From Chloroflexota bacterium (lineage in GTDB: Bacteria; Chloroflexota; Anaerolineae; UBA4142): DNA of 10,104 bases. The stretch's first letter is position 1, and every line of letters begins with the position of its first letter. A program made the translations under genes and the position numbers. Under the pieces are notes generated by a model, which searched no databases, was not told the origin of the DNA, and saw nothing but the letters and a program-made list of their open reading frames with translations. Of the stretch, positions 1-6,341 are shown one piece after another. The stretch covers positions 1 through 10,104 of the forward strand of contig JAMCRS010000084.1 in assembly GCA_023380675.1 (NCBI GenBank), in the 5' to 3' direction.

Positions 1-1
1 C

Positions 2-2173
2 GCGCTCTCGGAGCCGGGCGATCTCGTCGTCGATCCCTTTGCGTCGACGGACATGGTCGCGCGCGCGGCGCTCCAGGCTGGCCGGCGCGCGATCGCGGTC
101 GAAAGCAGTCCGCGGTGGGCGTGGCTGGCGCGCACGATGGCGGCGCGGCCGCCGGCGCAGCAGATCGACGCGGCGCTGGCGCGCTTGGGGGACACGCTCA
201 AAGACGACGCGCCTCTCCGTGTGCACATCAAGGCGCTCTATGCGACCACCTGCGAAGCCTGCCGCGAGTCGACGGCGGCGGACTATTTCGTCCACGCGCG
301 CGGGAGCGGTCCGATCGCGCGCCACTATACGTGCGTGCACTGCGGCGTGACGCGGGACGACCCGGCGACAGAGGAGGACGTCAAGCGGTCCGAGTCGTAC
401 GGCGCCCGCGGGATGCACTATCACCTGGCGTTCGAGCGGGTGGCGCCGGCCGGCAGCCTCCACGCCGAGCGGCTGCGCAAGATGCTGGCGGTCTATACGC
501 CGCGCAACCTCTACGCGCTCGTCACTCTAACGCTCAAGATCGACTCGCTCTTTTACTCGGACCCCGAACGGGACGTTCTCCGTCTCCTTTTGCTGCACCT
601 GCTCGACCGCGGCACATCGTTCTACTCTGACGCTGCGCCGGACACGACGGCGCAGCTCACGGCGCACAAACAGTTCGTCGAATTCAACCTGTGGCACGAG
701 ATCGAGAGCGCGGCGCGTCAACTGGCCGGCGCGGCCCCGGCGATCGAGCTGGCCGAATCGCCGCGGGGGGCGATCGAATCCGCTGCGCCTACCGCATTCG
801 TGGGCGCAAAAAGCGCGAACAGTCTCGCAGCGTATGCGAACACCACCGCGCTCGTCGTCACGGCGCTGCCGAGCCGGCGGACGGCGATCTGGGCGCTCAG
901 CTATCTGTGGGGCGCCTGGGTATTGGGCAAGGAGACGGCCCAACCGCTCATCCCATTTCTCGACGCCAAGAAGGATGCCGCGTGGGAGCGCCGATGGTAT
1001 TTTGACTCGCTCGTGCGCTCACTGCACGCGGTCGCCCGAGCCCTGCGGCCGGGCGGCCACATCGCGTTCGCGTTTGGAGAGTCGTGGCATCCGATCGTCG
1101 AAGCGGTGCTGCTCGCCGCCGCGGGCGCGCGATTCGAGCTGAAAGGTTTCCTATTCCAGCCGCGGCAAGGCGAGACCCCGCGTCGAGAGTTCGACGACCT
1201 ACGCGGCGAATACAGGATCACTTGCATGTTCGCGCCGGGCGAGGATACGAACGGCAGCGAAGAGCGAGTCGAAGCGGTGGAAGCGAAGATTCGAGCGGCG
1301 TCGCTCGCGGGTGCCTCGGACGTGCTGCGGCGACGCGGCGAGCCGCTGGCGTACTCCTGGGTCCACCACGCCGCCTACGTGCGTGCGATGCGGGAGGGGT
1401 TGTTGTCACAGGCTGCGAAGCTCAAGGGCAAGACGCCGCCGGGCCGGCTCGTGCACAACGCCGTCGTCGCCGGCCTGAGCGAAGGTTACGCGCACGACTT
1501 CGACCACTATACGAGTCCGGGACAATTTCTGTGGCTGCGGCGCTCGACGGAGATCGATCCGCCGCTCGTCGAGCGGGTAGAGTCGGAGGTGCGGCAGAAG
1601 ATTGAAACGCGGGGCACAGTCTCGCGCGACGAGCTGGAAGACGAGATCTATGCGACGTTTCCGGGCGACCTGACGCCGGAAGCCGGCTTGATCGATCTGT
1701 GCGCGCGGACCTACGCGGACGAACAAGACGGCGTGTGGCGCCGTCGCGAAGAAGATTTCGTGAAGGCTAAAGCGCGAGCGCTGGATCTGATCGCCGAGTT
1801 AGGCACGCGTTTGGATTACGCGATCGTACGCGGCGAAGACCCATTCGACCTGGCGTGGCAGACTGGCGGCGAGACCGTTCACGGCTTTGTATGGCGCGAC
1901 CAAACGCGCATTGGGGACGTGGCCGGCACTCGGACCGAGCCGGCACGTGGTTACCTGGTCGTACCTGAGTCACGGGTCGCACTCCTTCGCGAAAAAGTGC
2001 GTCGCCTGCCTCAGAGCGCCGATGCGCTGCGTGCGGCGGGCTGGGATTTCGTGCGGATTCCCCCGGTGGAGCAAGTATTGGCGGCAGACAAGCTCGAGCC
2101 GAACGCGCTTGCGCTCGCGGTCGGGCTCGTGCCGCCGGTGTCGGAGGAACGGGCCCAGTTGGAGATGTTTTAG
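2..2173 (+). CDS. Large DNA methylase-like protein, 5' end outside window, probable inactive motifs
   Basis: The reading frame is open to the left edge, so the ATG at 53 is internal and the real start lies upstream. The 723 visible residues resemble class I (N6/N4) DNA methyltransferases that carry a zinc ribbon, a type I associate with Chloroflexota. Residues 11-17 (DPFASTD) sit where the SAM-binding DPFxGxG loop belongs, followed by GRRAIAVESSP. Cysteines at about 84, 87, 111 and 114 form a CxxC...CxxC ribbon. Residues 284-291 read VVTALPSR just before ALSYLWGAWVLG, where active enzymes have DPP(Y/F). RPGGHIAFAFG follows later in the fold. Loss of glycines in motif I and of Asp in motif IV suggests a pseudo-enzyme, perhaps a partner or specificity subunit; that is inference. 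The last 20 codons are duplicated near 5404-5463. The gene ends 97 bp before the convergent endonuclease gene. Confidence 0.78.
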   Translation, partial: ALSEPGDLVVDPFASTDMVARAALQAGRRAIAVESSPRWAWLARTMAARPPAQQIDAALARLGDTLKDDAPLRVHIKALYATTCEACRESTAADYFVHARGSGPIARHYTCVHCGVTRDDPATEEDVKRSESYGARGMHYHLAFERVAPAGSLHAERLRKMLAVYTPRNLYALVTLTLKIDSLFYSDPERDVLRLLLLHLLDRGTSFYSDAAPDTTAQLTAHKQFVEFNLWHEIESAARQLAGAAPAIELAESPRGAIESAAPTAFVGAKSANSLAAYANTTALVVTALPSRRTAIWALSYLWGAWVLGKETAQPLIPFLDAKKDAAWERRWYFDSLVRSLHAVARALRPGGHIAFAFGESWHPIVEAVLLAAAGARFELKGFLFQPRQGETPRREFDDLRGEYRITCMFAPGEDTNGSEERVEAVEAKIRAASLAGASDVLRRRGEPLAYSWVHHAAYVRAMREGLLSQAAKLKGKTPPGRLVHNAVVAGLSEGYAHDFDHYTSPGQFLWLRRSTEIDPPLVERVESEVRQKIETRGTVSRDELEDEIYATFPGDLTPEAGLIDLCARTYADEQDGVWRRREEDFVKAKARALDLIAELGTRLDYAIVRGEDPFDLAWQTGGETVHGFVWRDQTRIGDVAGTRTEPARGYLVVPESRVALLREKVRRLPQSADALRAAGWDFVRIPPVEQVLAADKLEPNALALAVGLVPPVSEERAQLEMF
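2110..2169 (+). repeat. 60-bp direct repeat, copy 1 (methylase tail)
   Basis: These 60 bases encode the end of the large methylase (ALAVGLVPPVSEERAQLEM). By eye they match 5404-5463 base for base, in the same orientation, 3,294 bp away. Identity stops immediately on both sides. Upstream the two copies are only loosely similar, and downstream one continues TTTTAG and the other TTCTGA. Confidence 0.93.
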
Positions 2174-2270
2174 AGGCGTGAAGTCCGCCACGGTTAGCTC
2201 GCGGGATCTCTTCGGCCGAGCGGTATGACATTTGTCGGCGATCGTTGCGTGTGCGCTTCGATCGCATCCG

Positions 2271-3128
2271 TTACGCTGATGCGCGCCGCCCGCGTGCGGT
2301 CCTAACCCATCCGCTAACAACCGACGGAAGCCTTTCTAAGACCTCACGCCCGAAGAATATCTCATCGACAAATCCCATGTGTAACATGTCTATGAGTCTG
2401 CATAGATATGATCGACCGCACACCCACCATGTAAAGTGCGAATCGACCATCAGGTAATGTTTTACTTCAACGCCTTCGTGTTCACGTAATTCTTCTATTT
2501 CCATGCCATCAAGAAGAGTCTCATAGACGCCATCGGCGACCCGGCTGCCAAACGTAGTCGTGTTATAGTACTCTTTGATTTCCCAGATAGCAATTGGGTT
2601 GACAGCGCTCGGAAAAGCACCGTCGACCCGACGTGCAAGCGTGCGGAGTGGTACGCCATTCCGGGTCACGGTAGTTAGTTCGTGTGGATCAAAGTCACAT
2701 GAAAACCTTTTTGTGTTTTCTTCAATGAGCATGTTCACGATACTAGTAAAGTAGGCTGGCGTTCTCTTTTTCCCTTTTTGTTTGTTCATCGGAAAAGGAT
2801 GGCTTGGGGAGATTCTGGCTGCCAAATCGGAGAATACTTTTTTTGCCTGCCGTGAATCCATTAGTCGTGGTTCAACGAACCGATTCAGAATCCGTGCACG
2901 ATACTTGAAATACTGGATTAGCAATTCACCAAATTCTGTTGTTTTGCTGTCGTCCGCAATGTGCAAGGTGGATAACCCAAGTCTACCCAGTGCTGTTCTA
3001 GTATCGTCGAGTGACGGAACATTGATCTGGCTTTCGCCTTTTGCCGTATAGCCGACCTTTTGACTAATAGTGCGCACGTTTGCCCAGAACTCCCTTGGCT
3101 GGCGCAAGAATCGCGCGTTCGGTTTCAC
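2271..3128 (-). CDS. Type II restriction endonuclease, PD-(D/E)XK type
   Basis: This 285-residue protein is the likely nuclease of the R-M cassette. I do not recognise its named family or cut site. A PD-(D/E)XK-like core is visible: Asp169 in RRVDGAF, then 13 residues, then Glu183-Ile-Lys185 in IWEIKEYYNTTTFGSR. A conserved-looking segment VADGVYETLLDG follows. The start is GTG at 3128-3126. Its GTGA overlaps the TGA stop of the upstream regulator gene by 4 bases, which argues for translational coupling and fixes the start. The divergent adenine methylase at 3477 is the expected protective partner. Base composition is clearly more AT-rich than the flanks, as in acquired R-M systems. The last 15 or so residues (SGWVRTARGRRASA) are GC-rich and may be read-through into host sequence. 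A function other than DNA cleavage is possible but less likely in this context. Confidence 0.8.
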   Translation of the reverse strand: MKPNARFLRQPREFWANVRTISQKVGYTAKGESQINVPSLDDTRTALGRLGLSTLHIADDSKTTEFGELLIQYFKYRARILNRFVEPRLMDSRQAKKVFSDLAARISPSHPFPMNKQKGKKRTPAYFTSIVNMLIEENTKRFSCDFDPHELTTVTRNGVPLRTLARRVDGAFPSAVNPIAIWEIKEYYNTTTFGSRVADGVYETLLDGMEIEELREHEGVEVKHYLMVDSHFTWWVCGRSYLCRLIDMLHMGFVDEIFFGREVLERLPSVVSGWVRTARGRRASA

Positions 3129-3367
3129 TTAATTGAGTCCTCAAACGTATCAACTATATCCTGCAGGCTAGTTCCGATCGCGACGCAAACTTGGCGAATC
3201 TCGATCAAATCGAGCCGTCGTTGGCCGGATTCATATTTACTGACGTATGACTGGGGTTGACCAAGGCGCTTTGCGAGATCGACTTGGCGGAGCCCAGCAT
3301 CCAGCCGAATTTGCCGCAAGTGAGCCTGTAGTTTCTCGCGCTGCTTCTTGACATTGCTCTTGTTCAT
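3125..3367 (-). CDS. XRE-family HTH regulator (controller/C-protein-like) of the R-M cassette
   Basis: This is an 80-residue single-domain helix-turn-helix protein of the lambda-repressor (XRE) type. A positively charged N-terminus is followed by the HTH fold at about residues 13-70, with a typical recognition segment QPQSYVSKYESGQR at 37-50. Its size and place directly upstream of the endonuclease, overlapping it by 4 bases, match controller (C) proteins of type II R-M systems. Those delay nuclease expression until the methylase has protected the host. The ATG at 3367 has no recognisable Shine-Dalgarno sequence. A TATACT hexamer lies only 4 bases upstream, so the message may be leaderless, as reported for several C genes. 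Its likely target is the dyad at 3420-3438 or other sites in the 109-bp divergent region. Family assignment is secure; the C-protein role is inferred. Confidence 0.86.
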   Translation of the reverse strand: MNKSNVKKQREKLQAHLRQIRLDAGLRQVDLAKRLGQPQSYVSKYESGQRRLDLIEIRQVCVAIGTSLQDIVDTFEDSIK

Positions 3368-3371
3368 GATA

Positions 3372-3400
3372 AGTATATAATTGACCTTGAATGAGCTCCA
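3372..3400 (-). promoter_or_regulatory. Candidate weak promoter of regulator-endonuclease operon
   Basis: Reading leftward, TATACT (3377-3372) ends 4 bases before the regulator ATG and sits 17 bases from a poor -35 (TGGAGC, 3400-3395). Transcription starting 6-8 bases after TATACT would begin at or next to the ATG, giving a leaderless message. The weak -35 would fit activator dependence, but the match is marginal. Confidence 0.35.
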
Positions 3401-3412
3401 TCATAAGGCAAC

Positions 3413-3441
3413 TTGACATATATCCCAAAATAGGATATTCT
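3413..3441 (+). promoter_or_regulatory. Sigma-70-like promoter of the R-M methylase
   Basis: A perfect -35 hexamer TTGACA (3413-3418) is followed by a 17-base spacer and TATTCT (3436-3441). The expected start near 3448 gives a leader of about 30 nt to the GTG at 3477. A strong constitutive methylase promoter is what an R-M system needs on entering a new host. Confidence 0.72.
3420..3438. promoter_or_regulatory. Candidate operator: dyad between -35 and -10
   Basis: ATATCC and GGATAT form a perfect 6-bp inverted repeat separated by 7 bases and centred at 3429. The dyad lies almost entirely within the spacer of the methylase promoter and overlaps its -10. A protein bound here would block methylase transcription. 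The adjacent XRE regulator is the obvious candidate binder; this is inference. Confidence 0.5.
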
Positions 3442-3464
3442 CTATTGGCCGTACTTTCGACCTT

Positions 3465-3470
3465 GGAGAG
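3465..3470 (+). promoter_or_regulatory. Shine-Dalgarno site supporting the GTG start at 3477
   Basis: GGAGAG lies 6 bases upstream of GTG at 3477. No in-frame ATG with a better site is seen nearby, so this site decides the methylase start. Confidence 0.7.
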
Positions 3471-3476
3471 AGAATA

Positions 3477-4355
3477 GTGCAGCCTCAATTGTTTGCCGAG
3501 CTGAAATATCAGGTGATTCAACCTTTCAGCACGCCTCTACTCAAATGGATTGGCAATAAACAGCGCTATGCAGCAGAGATAATATCTCATTTTCCCTCCT
3601 CGTTCGGAACCTACATTGAGCCATTTCTTGGCAGTGGGGGCGTTTTAGGCACACTTGCTCCTACGAACGGAATAGGCTCCGATTCTTTCAAGCCTCTAAT
3701 GGAAATATGGGAGACGCTTCAGCAATCGCCCGAAACTCTGAAAGAGTGGTACTCCGAACGATGGGAACGAATGAAGCGTGGAAGCAAGATCGAGACGTAT
3801 GAGGAGGTCAAGGCGGCATACAACGCACGGCCAAATGGGGCCGACCTGTTGTTCCTATCCCGCGCTTGCTATGGGGGCGTGGTCCGCTTCAGACAGACCG
3901 ACGGGTATATGTCAACGCCGTGCGGTATACATAAGCCGATCTCACCCGGAGCCTTTTCGCGGCGCGTGGATGAGTGGCGTCAGAGAACTAGGGGAACTGC
4001 GTTCTATTGCATGGAGTACGAATCTGCGATGGAGATGGCGAAACCTGGGGACCTAATTTACTGCGACCCTCCGTACAAATATAGTCAGTCCATTCTGTAC
4101 AAAGCTCAATCGTTCGATCTCGTGCACTTACTTAAAGTCATCGATCGGTGTAGGGTCAGAGGGGTCTATGTGGCAATGAGCATTGACGGATCGAAACGAT
4201 CCGGAACGGTGCAACTCGACCTGCCCATTCCCAGTGGATTGTTCAAGCGAGAGGTTACGATCGCTTGCGGTCCATCCATGTTGAAACGATTTCAAATGGA
4301 AGGGAAAACACTTGAAAGCGATAACGTCTCAGATCGACTGTTTTTGACCTATTGA
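3477..4355 (+). CDS. DNA adenine N6-methyltransferase, D12 class (type II R-M modification enzyme)
   Basis: This 292-residue Dam-like enzyme would transfer a methyl group from SAM to adenine N6 in the cassette's recognition site and so protect host DNA. Motif X is visible as KWIGNK (residues 23-28). The SAM loop is EPFLGSGGV (48-56) and the catalytic motif DPPY is at 197-200, preceded by GDLIYC. The order X-I-IV, with a target-recognition segment between I and IV, is that of the alpha/D12 group. Length matches the usual 260-300 residues. The GTG start is supported by GGAGAG 6 bases upstream, and a strong promoter lies 5' of it. The gene is divergent from the regulator-endonuclease pair. All key residues look intact, so it is probably active. 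The recognition sequence cannot be read from the protein. Confidence 0.93.
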   Translation: MQPQLFAELKYQVIQPFSTPLLKWIGNKQRYAAEIISHFPSSFGTYIEPFLGSGGVLGTLAPTNGIGSDSFKPLMEIWETLQQSPETLKEWYSERWERMKRGSKIETYEEVKAAYNARPNGADLLFLSRACYGGVVRFRQTDGYMSTPCGIHKPISPGAFSRRVDEWRQRTRGTAFYCMEYESAMEMAKPGDLIYCDPPYKYSQSILYKAQSFDLVHLLKVIDRCRVRGVYVAMSIDGSKRSGTVQLDLPIPSGLFKREVTIACGPSMLKRFQMEGKTLESDNVSDRLFLTY

Positions 4356-4379
4356 ACGCTACATGTTGAAAACTTAAGT

Positions 4380-5280
4380 TTAGACTAATGCCGAACGCCC
4401 CAGCTTTGCCGAGGCCATAAATCTGCACTTGGACAAACAGAAATGATCGTCAAGCCGTCTTGGGCTGACTCTTTTTGACAATCGGGTAACGGGGTACTGG
4501 CTTCCGTGAATGCCCTTTCGGCCACCCCGACGCTTTTCCGCGGGGGTTTGGGCGCACACGTCGCTGTACCAATCTGCGCCAAAATCCCGCCCATCCCTTG
4601 GCGGACGCGTCCCGGGGTCAACGCCGTTTGCGCCTTTTGCCACGGGAGTGGTTTATCGGCCACCACGGACCGTGCCAACCACAGTTCCCAGGTCATGAAC
4701 GGCATCAAATCACTCCAGCGTTCGGCTTGCTCGGGGGTCTTCACCTGCGGCAACGTCCAATGCAACGGCCCTTTGGCAAAGCGATACCAATGGTCCACCG
4801 CAAAGCGGCGCAGATACAGGCGCCACCATTCGGCGAGTGGCGGCGGGAGTTCTCCAACCCAAGCCACCCAGAGGTCTTTCGGATCGCGCCGCGTCCCAGA
4901 CGCGTGGGGGCGTTCCAGACACAAGACGGTGAAGGAGTGGGCGGCGGCTTTCTTGAAATGCCAGCCGCGCCAGACCGACAGTTTCACACCTCCCAACTCG
5001 GCATCTTCGATAGTCAGAGTTGTGTCTGGCACGGCCCATGTCGTGGGATCTTTCAGTTTGAACTTGGCCCCATGTTTGGGATAGCGCCCTTTCCCTTTGT
5101 ATGGGGACGGCGGTCCCCACAAGCACAGATTCGGACGCAGGCGCACGATTTTGTCACAGGGAAGGTGGGCACTGGCCTTTACGAAGGGCGCACAGCCATA
5201 TTCCGAGTCCAAGAGGACAATCGGACGTTGGCGTAAGCGTCGGCCGACCTCATCCAGTTCATCTGGTTTGTCCATGCATC
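4380..5280 (-). mobile_element. IS remnant, 5'-truncated; boundaries approximate
   Basis: This is the body of a DDE-type insertion sequence around the decayed transposase. The 3' side, with about 65-70 bp after the original stop at 4450, may reach the end of the element near 4380. No matching terminal inverted repeat survives on the 5' side, where the element ends abruptly near 5280 next to unrelated sequence and the methylase-tail copy. I could not define a target-site duplication. Confidence 0.6.
4385..5275 (-). pseudogene. DDE transposase pseudogene (N-terminally truncated, frameshifted C-terminus)
   Basis: This is the C-terminal part of a DDE transposase of a type I know from Chloroflexota and cyanobacteria. 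The second catalytic Asp is visible in IVLLDSEYG (residue 23), followed by KIVRLRPNLCLW, HGAKFKLKDPTTW and YLRRFAVDHWYRFAKGPLHW, then RTPEQAERW-like text. The N-terminal part holding the first catalytic Asp is missing, and an in-frame TGA stands 3 bases upstream of the ATG. From memory, relatives have Glu where this copy has Asp161 (VDHWYRF). In the G5 run at 4542-4546 one extra base shifts the frame. Removing it restores PRGKASGWPKG...RYPIVKKSQPKTA ending at 4450-4452, the C-terminus expected for the family. As read, the frame runs on to 4385 with unrelated residues. It cannot be active. Confidence 0.87.
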
Positions 5281-5368
5281 AAACCTTGGTCGCGGCTCAA
5301 GGCGCGGCGCGAACACCTCACTTTTCGCGAGTAGCGGGCCAGGGTTTGCGTTTTCTAGGGTCGAGCAC
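5276..5368. other. Junction between IS remnant and methylase-tail copy; no gene
   Basis: No gene is seen. The stretch 5342-5371 (GGGTTTGCGTTTTCTA...ACATG) loosely resembles 9415-9439 (GGGTTTGCGTTCTA...ACATG), suggesting both belong to one repeat family. Confidence 0.4.
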
Positions 5369-5407
5369 ATGCTGGCAGTTGACAAGATTGAGCCGAGAGT
5401 GCATGCG
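5369..5407 (+). repeat. Short interspersed repeat, copy A
   Basis: 39 bases starting ATGCTGGCAGTTGACAAG align with 9368-9406 with 4 mismatches, in the same orientation, 3,999 bp apart. Both encode MLAVDKIEPRV. Confidence 0.85.
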
Positions 5408-5463
5408 CTCGCGGTCGGGCTCGTGCCGCCGGTGTCGGAGGAACGGGCCCAGTTGGAGATGTT
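5404..5463 (+). repeat. 60-bp direct repeat, copy 2
   Basis: Identical to 2110-2169 in the same orientation. Together the two copies bracket the whole R-M cassette and the IS remnant. Confidence 0.93.
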
Positions 5464-5524
5464 CTGAGCTATATTCACGTCGTCGTCTCTGTGGCAGCTA
5501 TTACGTTCGGTGTACGTGGCGGCG

Positions 5525-5962
5525 TTAGGGAAAGACTTGAAAAGGCTTCTTGCCATGCAGGCGATAAACGGCAAATCCGCGGCGGTCGAGCGTGAAAACT
5601 TGGTCCGTGTCCAGTTCTTCACCGAGCGCCACCAGGGTGCCGTCCGCAAAGTCCATGGGCAGATCCTGATATTTTTTCATGAGTTCCGCGACGCGGAGAA
5701 GACTGACCGACGAGGAGGGGATCAGTTTCAGTGCGCCGCGGCGGAAGAACTCAAAGCAAACGCGCTGCGCCTCCCACTGAGGGCCGACAAGATAAAGGGT
5801 TTCAGTAAGGACTGCTTCCGTGGTGAGAAGTAGCCCGGCCCACCCCTCAAGGACGGCCACACAATCGGCATGACGTCTTTCACTTCGATCCACCAAGGCG
5901 ACAAAAGCGCCCGTGTCCAGCAACAGCGCCGCGGCCTTGGACACGGGTAGGTCAACGGGCAT
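5525..5962 (-). CDS. vapC: VapC-type PIN-domain ribonuclease toxin
   Basis: This 145-residue PIN-domain protein is about the usual VapC length. The four acidic positions of the Mg-dependent RNase site are visible: Asp16 in LLLDTGAFVAL, Glu54 in AVLTETLYL, Asp104/Asp107 in MDFADGTLVAL and Asp126 in VFTLDRRGFAVYRL. VapC toxins cleave RNA (often tRNA or the rRNA sarcin-ricin loop) and stop translation until bound by VapB; this protein's target is unknown. The ATG at 5962 lies inside the end of vapB, with an 11-base overlap. A GGGGG run 4 bases upstream is the likely ribosome site and can be folded into a hairpin. All catalytic positions are present, so it is probably functional. It lies between broken gene copies in the accessory island. 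Confidence 0.92.
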   Translation of the reverse strand: MPVDLPVSKAAALLLDTGAFVALVDRSERRHADCVAVLEGWAGLLLTTEAVLTETLYLVGPQWEAQRVCFEFFRRGALKLIPSSSVSLLRVAELMKKYQDLPMDFADGTLVALGEELDTDQVFTLDRRGFAVYRLHGKKPFQVFP

Positions 5963-6245
5963 GGCGCCCCCTTGGGGGGGTGAGGTTTGCGCCGCGCAGC
6001 TCAGCGGTGCGCATCCGTTTTACCAGATACTCACGATGACGCTCGCCGAGATCTGGTAGTCCGCTCTCCACCTGACCAAGCAAGTCGCGCAGCCGTTCGA
6101 TCGGGCGTTCCTCCGTCGGTGCGGCCAAGTATTCCTCCAGCGCCAAGCGCACGACATCCGAGCGGTTGCGCCGCATGCGTTTCGCCGTGCGCTCCAACTG
6201 TTCTGCCAAGTTCGCCGGCAAGCGAACGGTCAATTGCTGTCCCAT
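5952..6245 (-). CDS. vapB: VapB-type ribbon-helix-helix antitoxin
   Basis: This is a 97-residue antitoxin. A ribbon-helix-helix DNA-binding domain spans about residues 1-45 (QQLTVRLPANLAEQLERTAKRM, then RSDVVRLALEEYL). A charged C-terminal tail (about 46-97) would wrap the toxin. I chose ATG at 6245 because AGAGG (6255-6251) lies 5 bases upstream. The in-frame GTG at 6251 would add two residues but overlaps that ribosome site. The stop overlaps the vapC start by 11 bases, so the two genes are translationally coupled. A strong promoter and a palindrome over its -10 predict autorepression by the VapBC complex. Confidence 0.9.
   Translation of the reverse strand: MGQQLTVRLPANLAEQLERTAKRMRRNRSDVVRLALEEYLAAPTEERPIERLRDLLGQVESGLPDLGERHREYLVKRMRTAELRGANLTPPRGRHAR
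5967..5980 (-). promoter_or_regulatory. vapC ribosome site inside a C/G hairpin
   Basis: On the message, seven C, AA and five G precede CGCC and the vapC ATG. Five C:G pairs with a CCAA loop can form and would hide the GGGGG ribosome site. Translation of vapB through this stretch would open it, keeping toxin synthesis dependent on antitoxin translation. The sequence is plain; the role is inferred. Confidence 0.45.
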
Positions 6246-6256
6246 GCGCACCTCTG

Positions 6257-6266
6257 CAATGCATTG
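6257..6266. promoter_or_regulatory. Candidate VapB operator (CAATGCATTG)
   Basis: This is a perfect 10-bp palindrome overlapping the vapBC -10 hexamer. A further TGCAATG half-site-like copy lies at 6270-6276 in the spacer. Paired short sites of this kind are typical targets for ribbon-helix-helix antitoxins. Confidence 0.6.
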
Positions 6267-6291
6267 TAGTGCAATGGGATACTCTTGTCAA
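6263..6291 (-). promoter_or_regulatory. Sigma-70-like promoter of vapBC
   Basis: Reading leftward, TTGACA (6291-6286), a 17-base spacer and TACAAT (6268-6263) form a near-consensus promoter. The predicted start near 6256 places AGAGG almost at the 5' end of the message, giving a very short leader. Confidence 0.8.
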
Positions 6292-6341
6292 TTGTGCCTT
6301 CGCCGCGCCGAAAGCCGATTCCGGAAACCACTCACTTGATT

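Larger units (their letters stand above)
5369..5467 (+). pseudogene. Detached copy of the large methylase C-terminus
   Basis: Read from ATG at 5369, the 32 residues run MLAVDKIEP...EERAQLEMF and then TGA. They align with the last residues of the large methylase (VLAADKLEP...EERAQLEMF). Just upstream, RVEH also matches PVEQ of the methylase. There is no upstream gene body. The right part (5404-5463) is identical to the methylase DNA. The left part (5369-5403) differs from it at about 14 of 36-39 positions but matches 9368-9406 at about 90%. The fragment is therefore a chimera of two related tails. Confidence 0.82.

Noticed and set aside
53..55. ATG as start of the large methylase
   Set aside because: The frame is open back to base 2, and those codons encode part of motif I (ALSEPGDLVVDPFASTD), so the gene starts upstream of the window.
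2197..2221. GCTCG...CGAGC as a terminator after the methylase
   Set aside because: Only a 5-bp stem with a 15-base loop and no T-run.
1767..2267. 166-codon minus-strand ORF over the methylase end
   Set aside because: Low-complexity arginine/proline-rich shadow of the methylase; no ribosome site or domain.
4598..5236. 212-codon plus-strand ORF
   Set aside because: Antisense to the transposase remnant, with no recognisable domain.
5097..5528. 143-codon plus-strand ORF crossing the IS edge and methylase-tail copy
   Set aside because: It reads the tail copy in the wrong frame and is antisense to the transposase for its first part.
6249..6251. GTG as vapB start
   Set aside because: It overlaps the AGAGG ribosome site; the ATG 6 bases on is correctly spaced from it.
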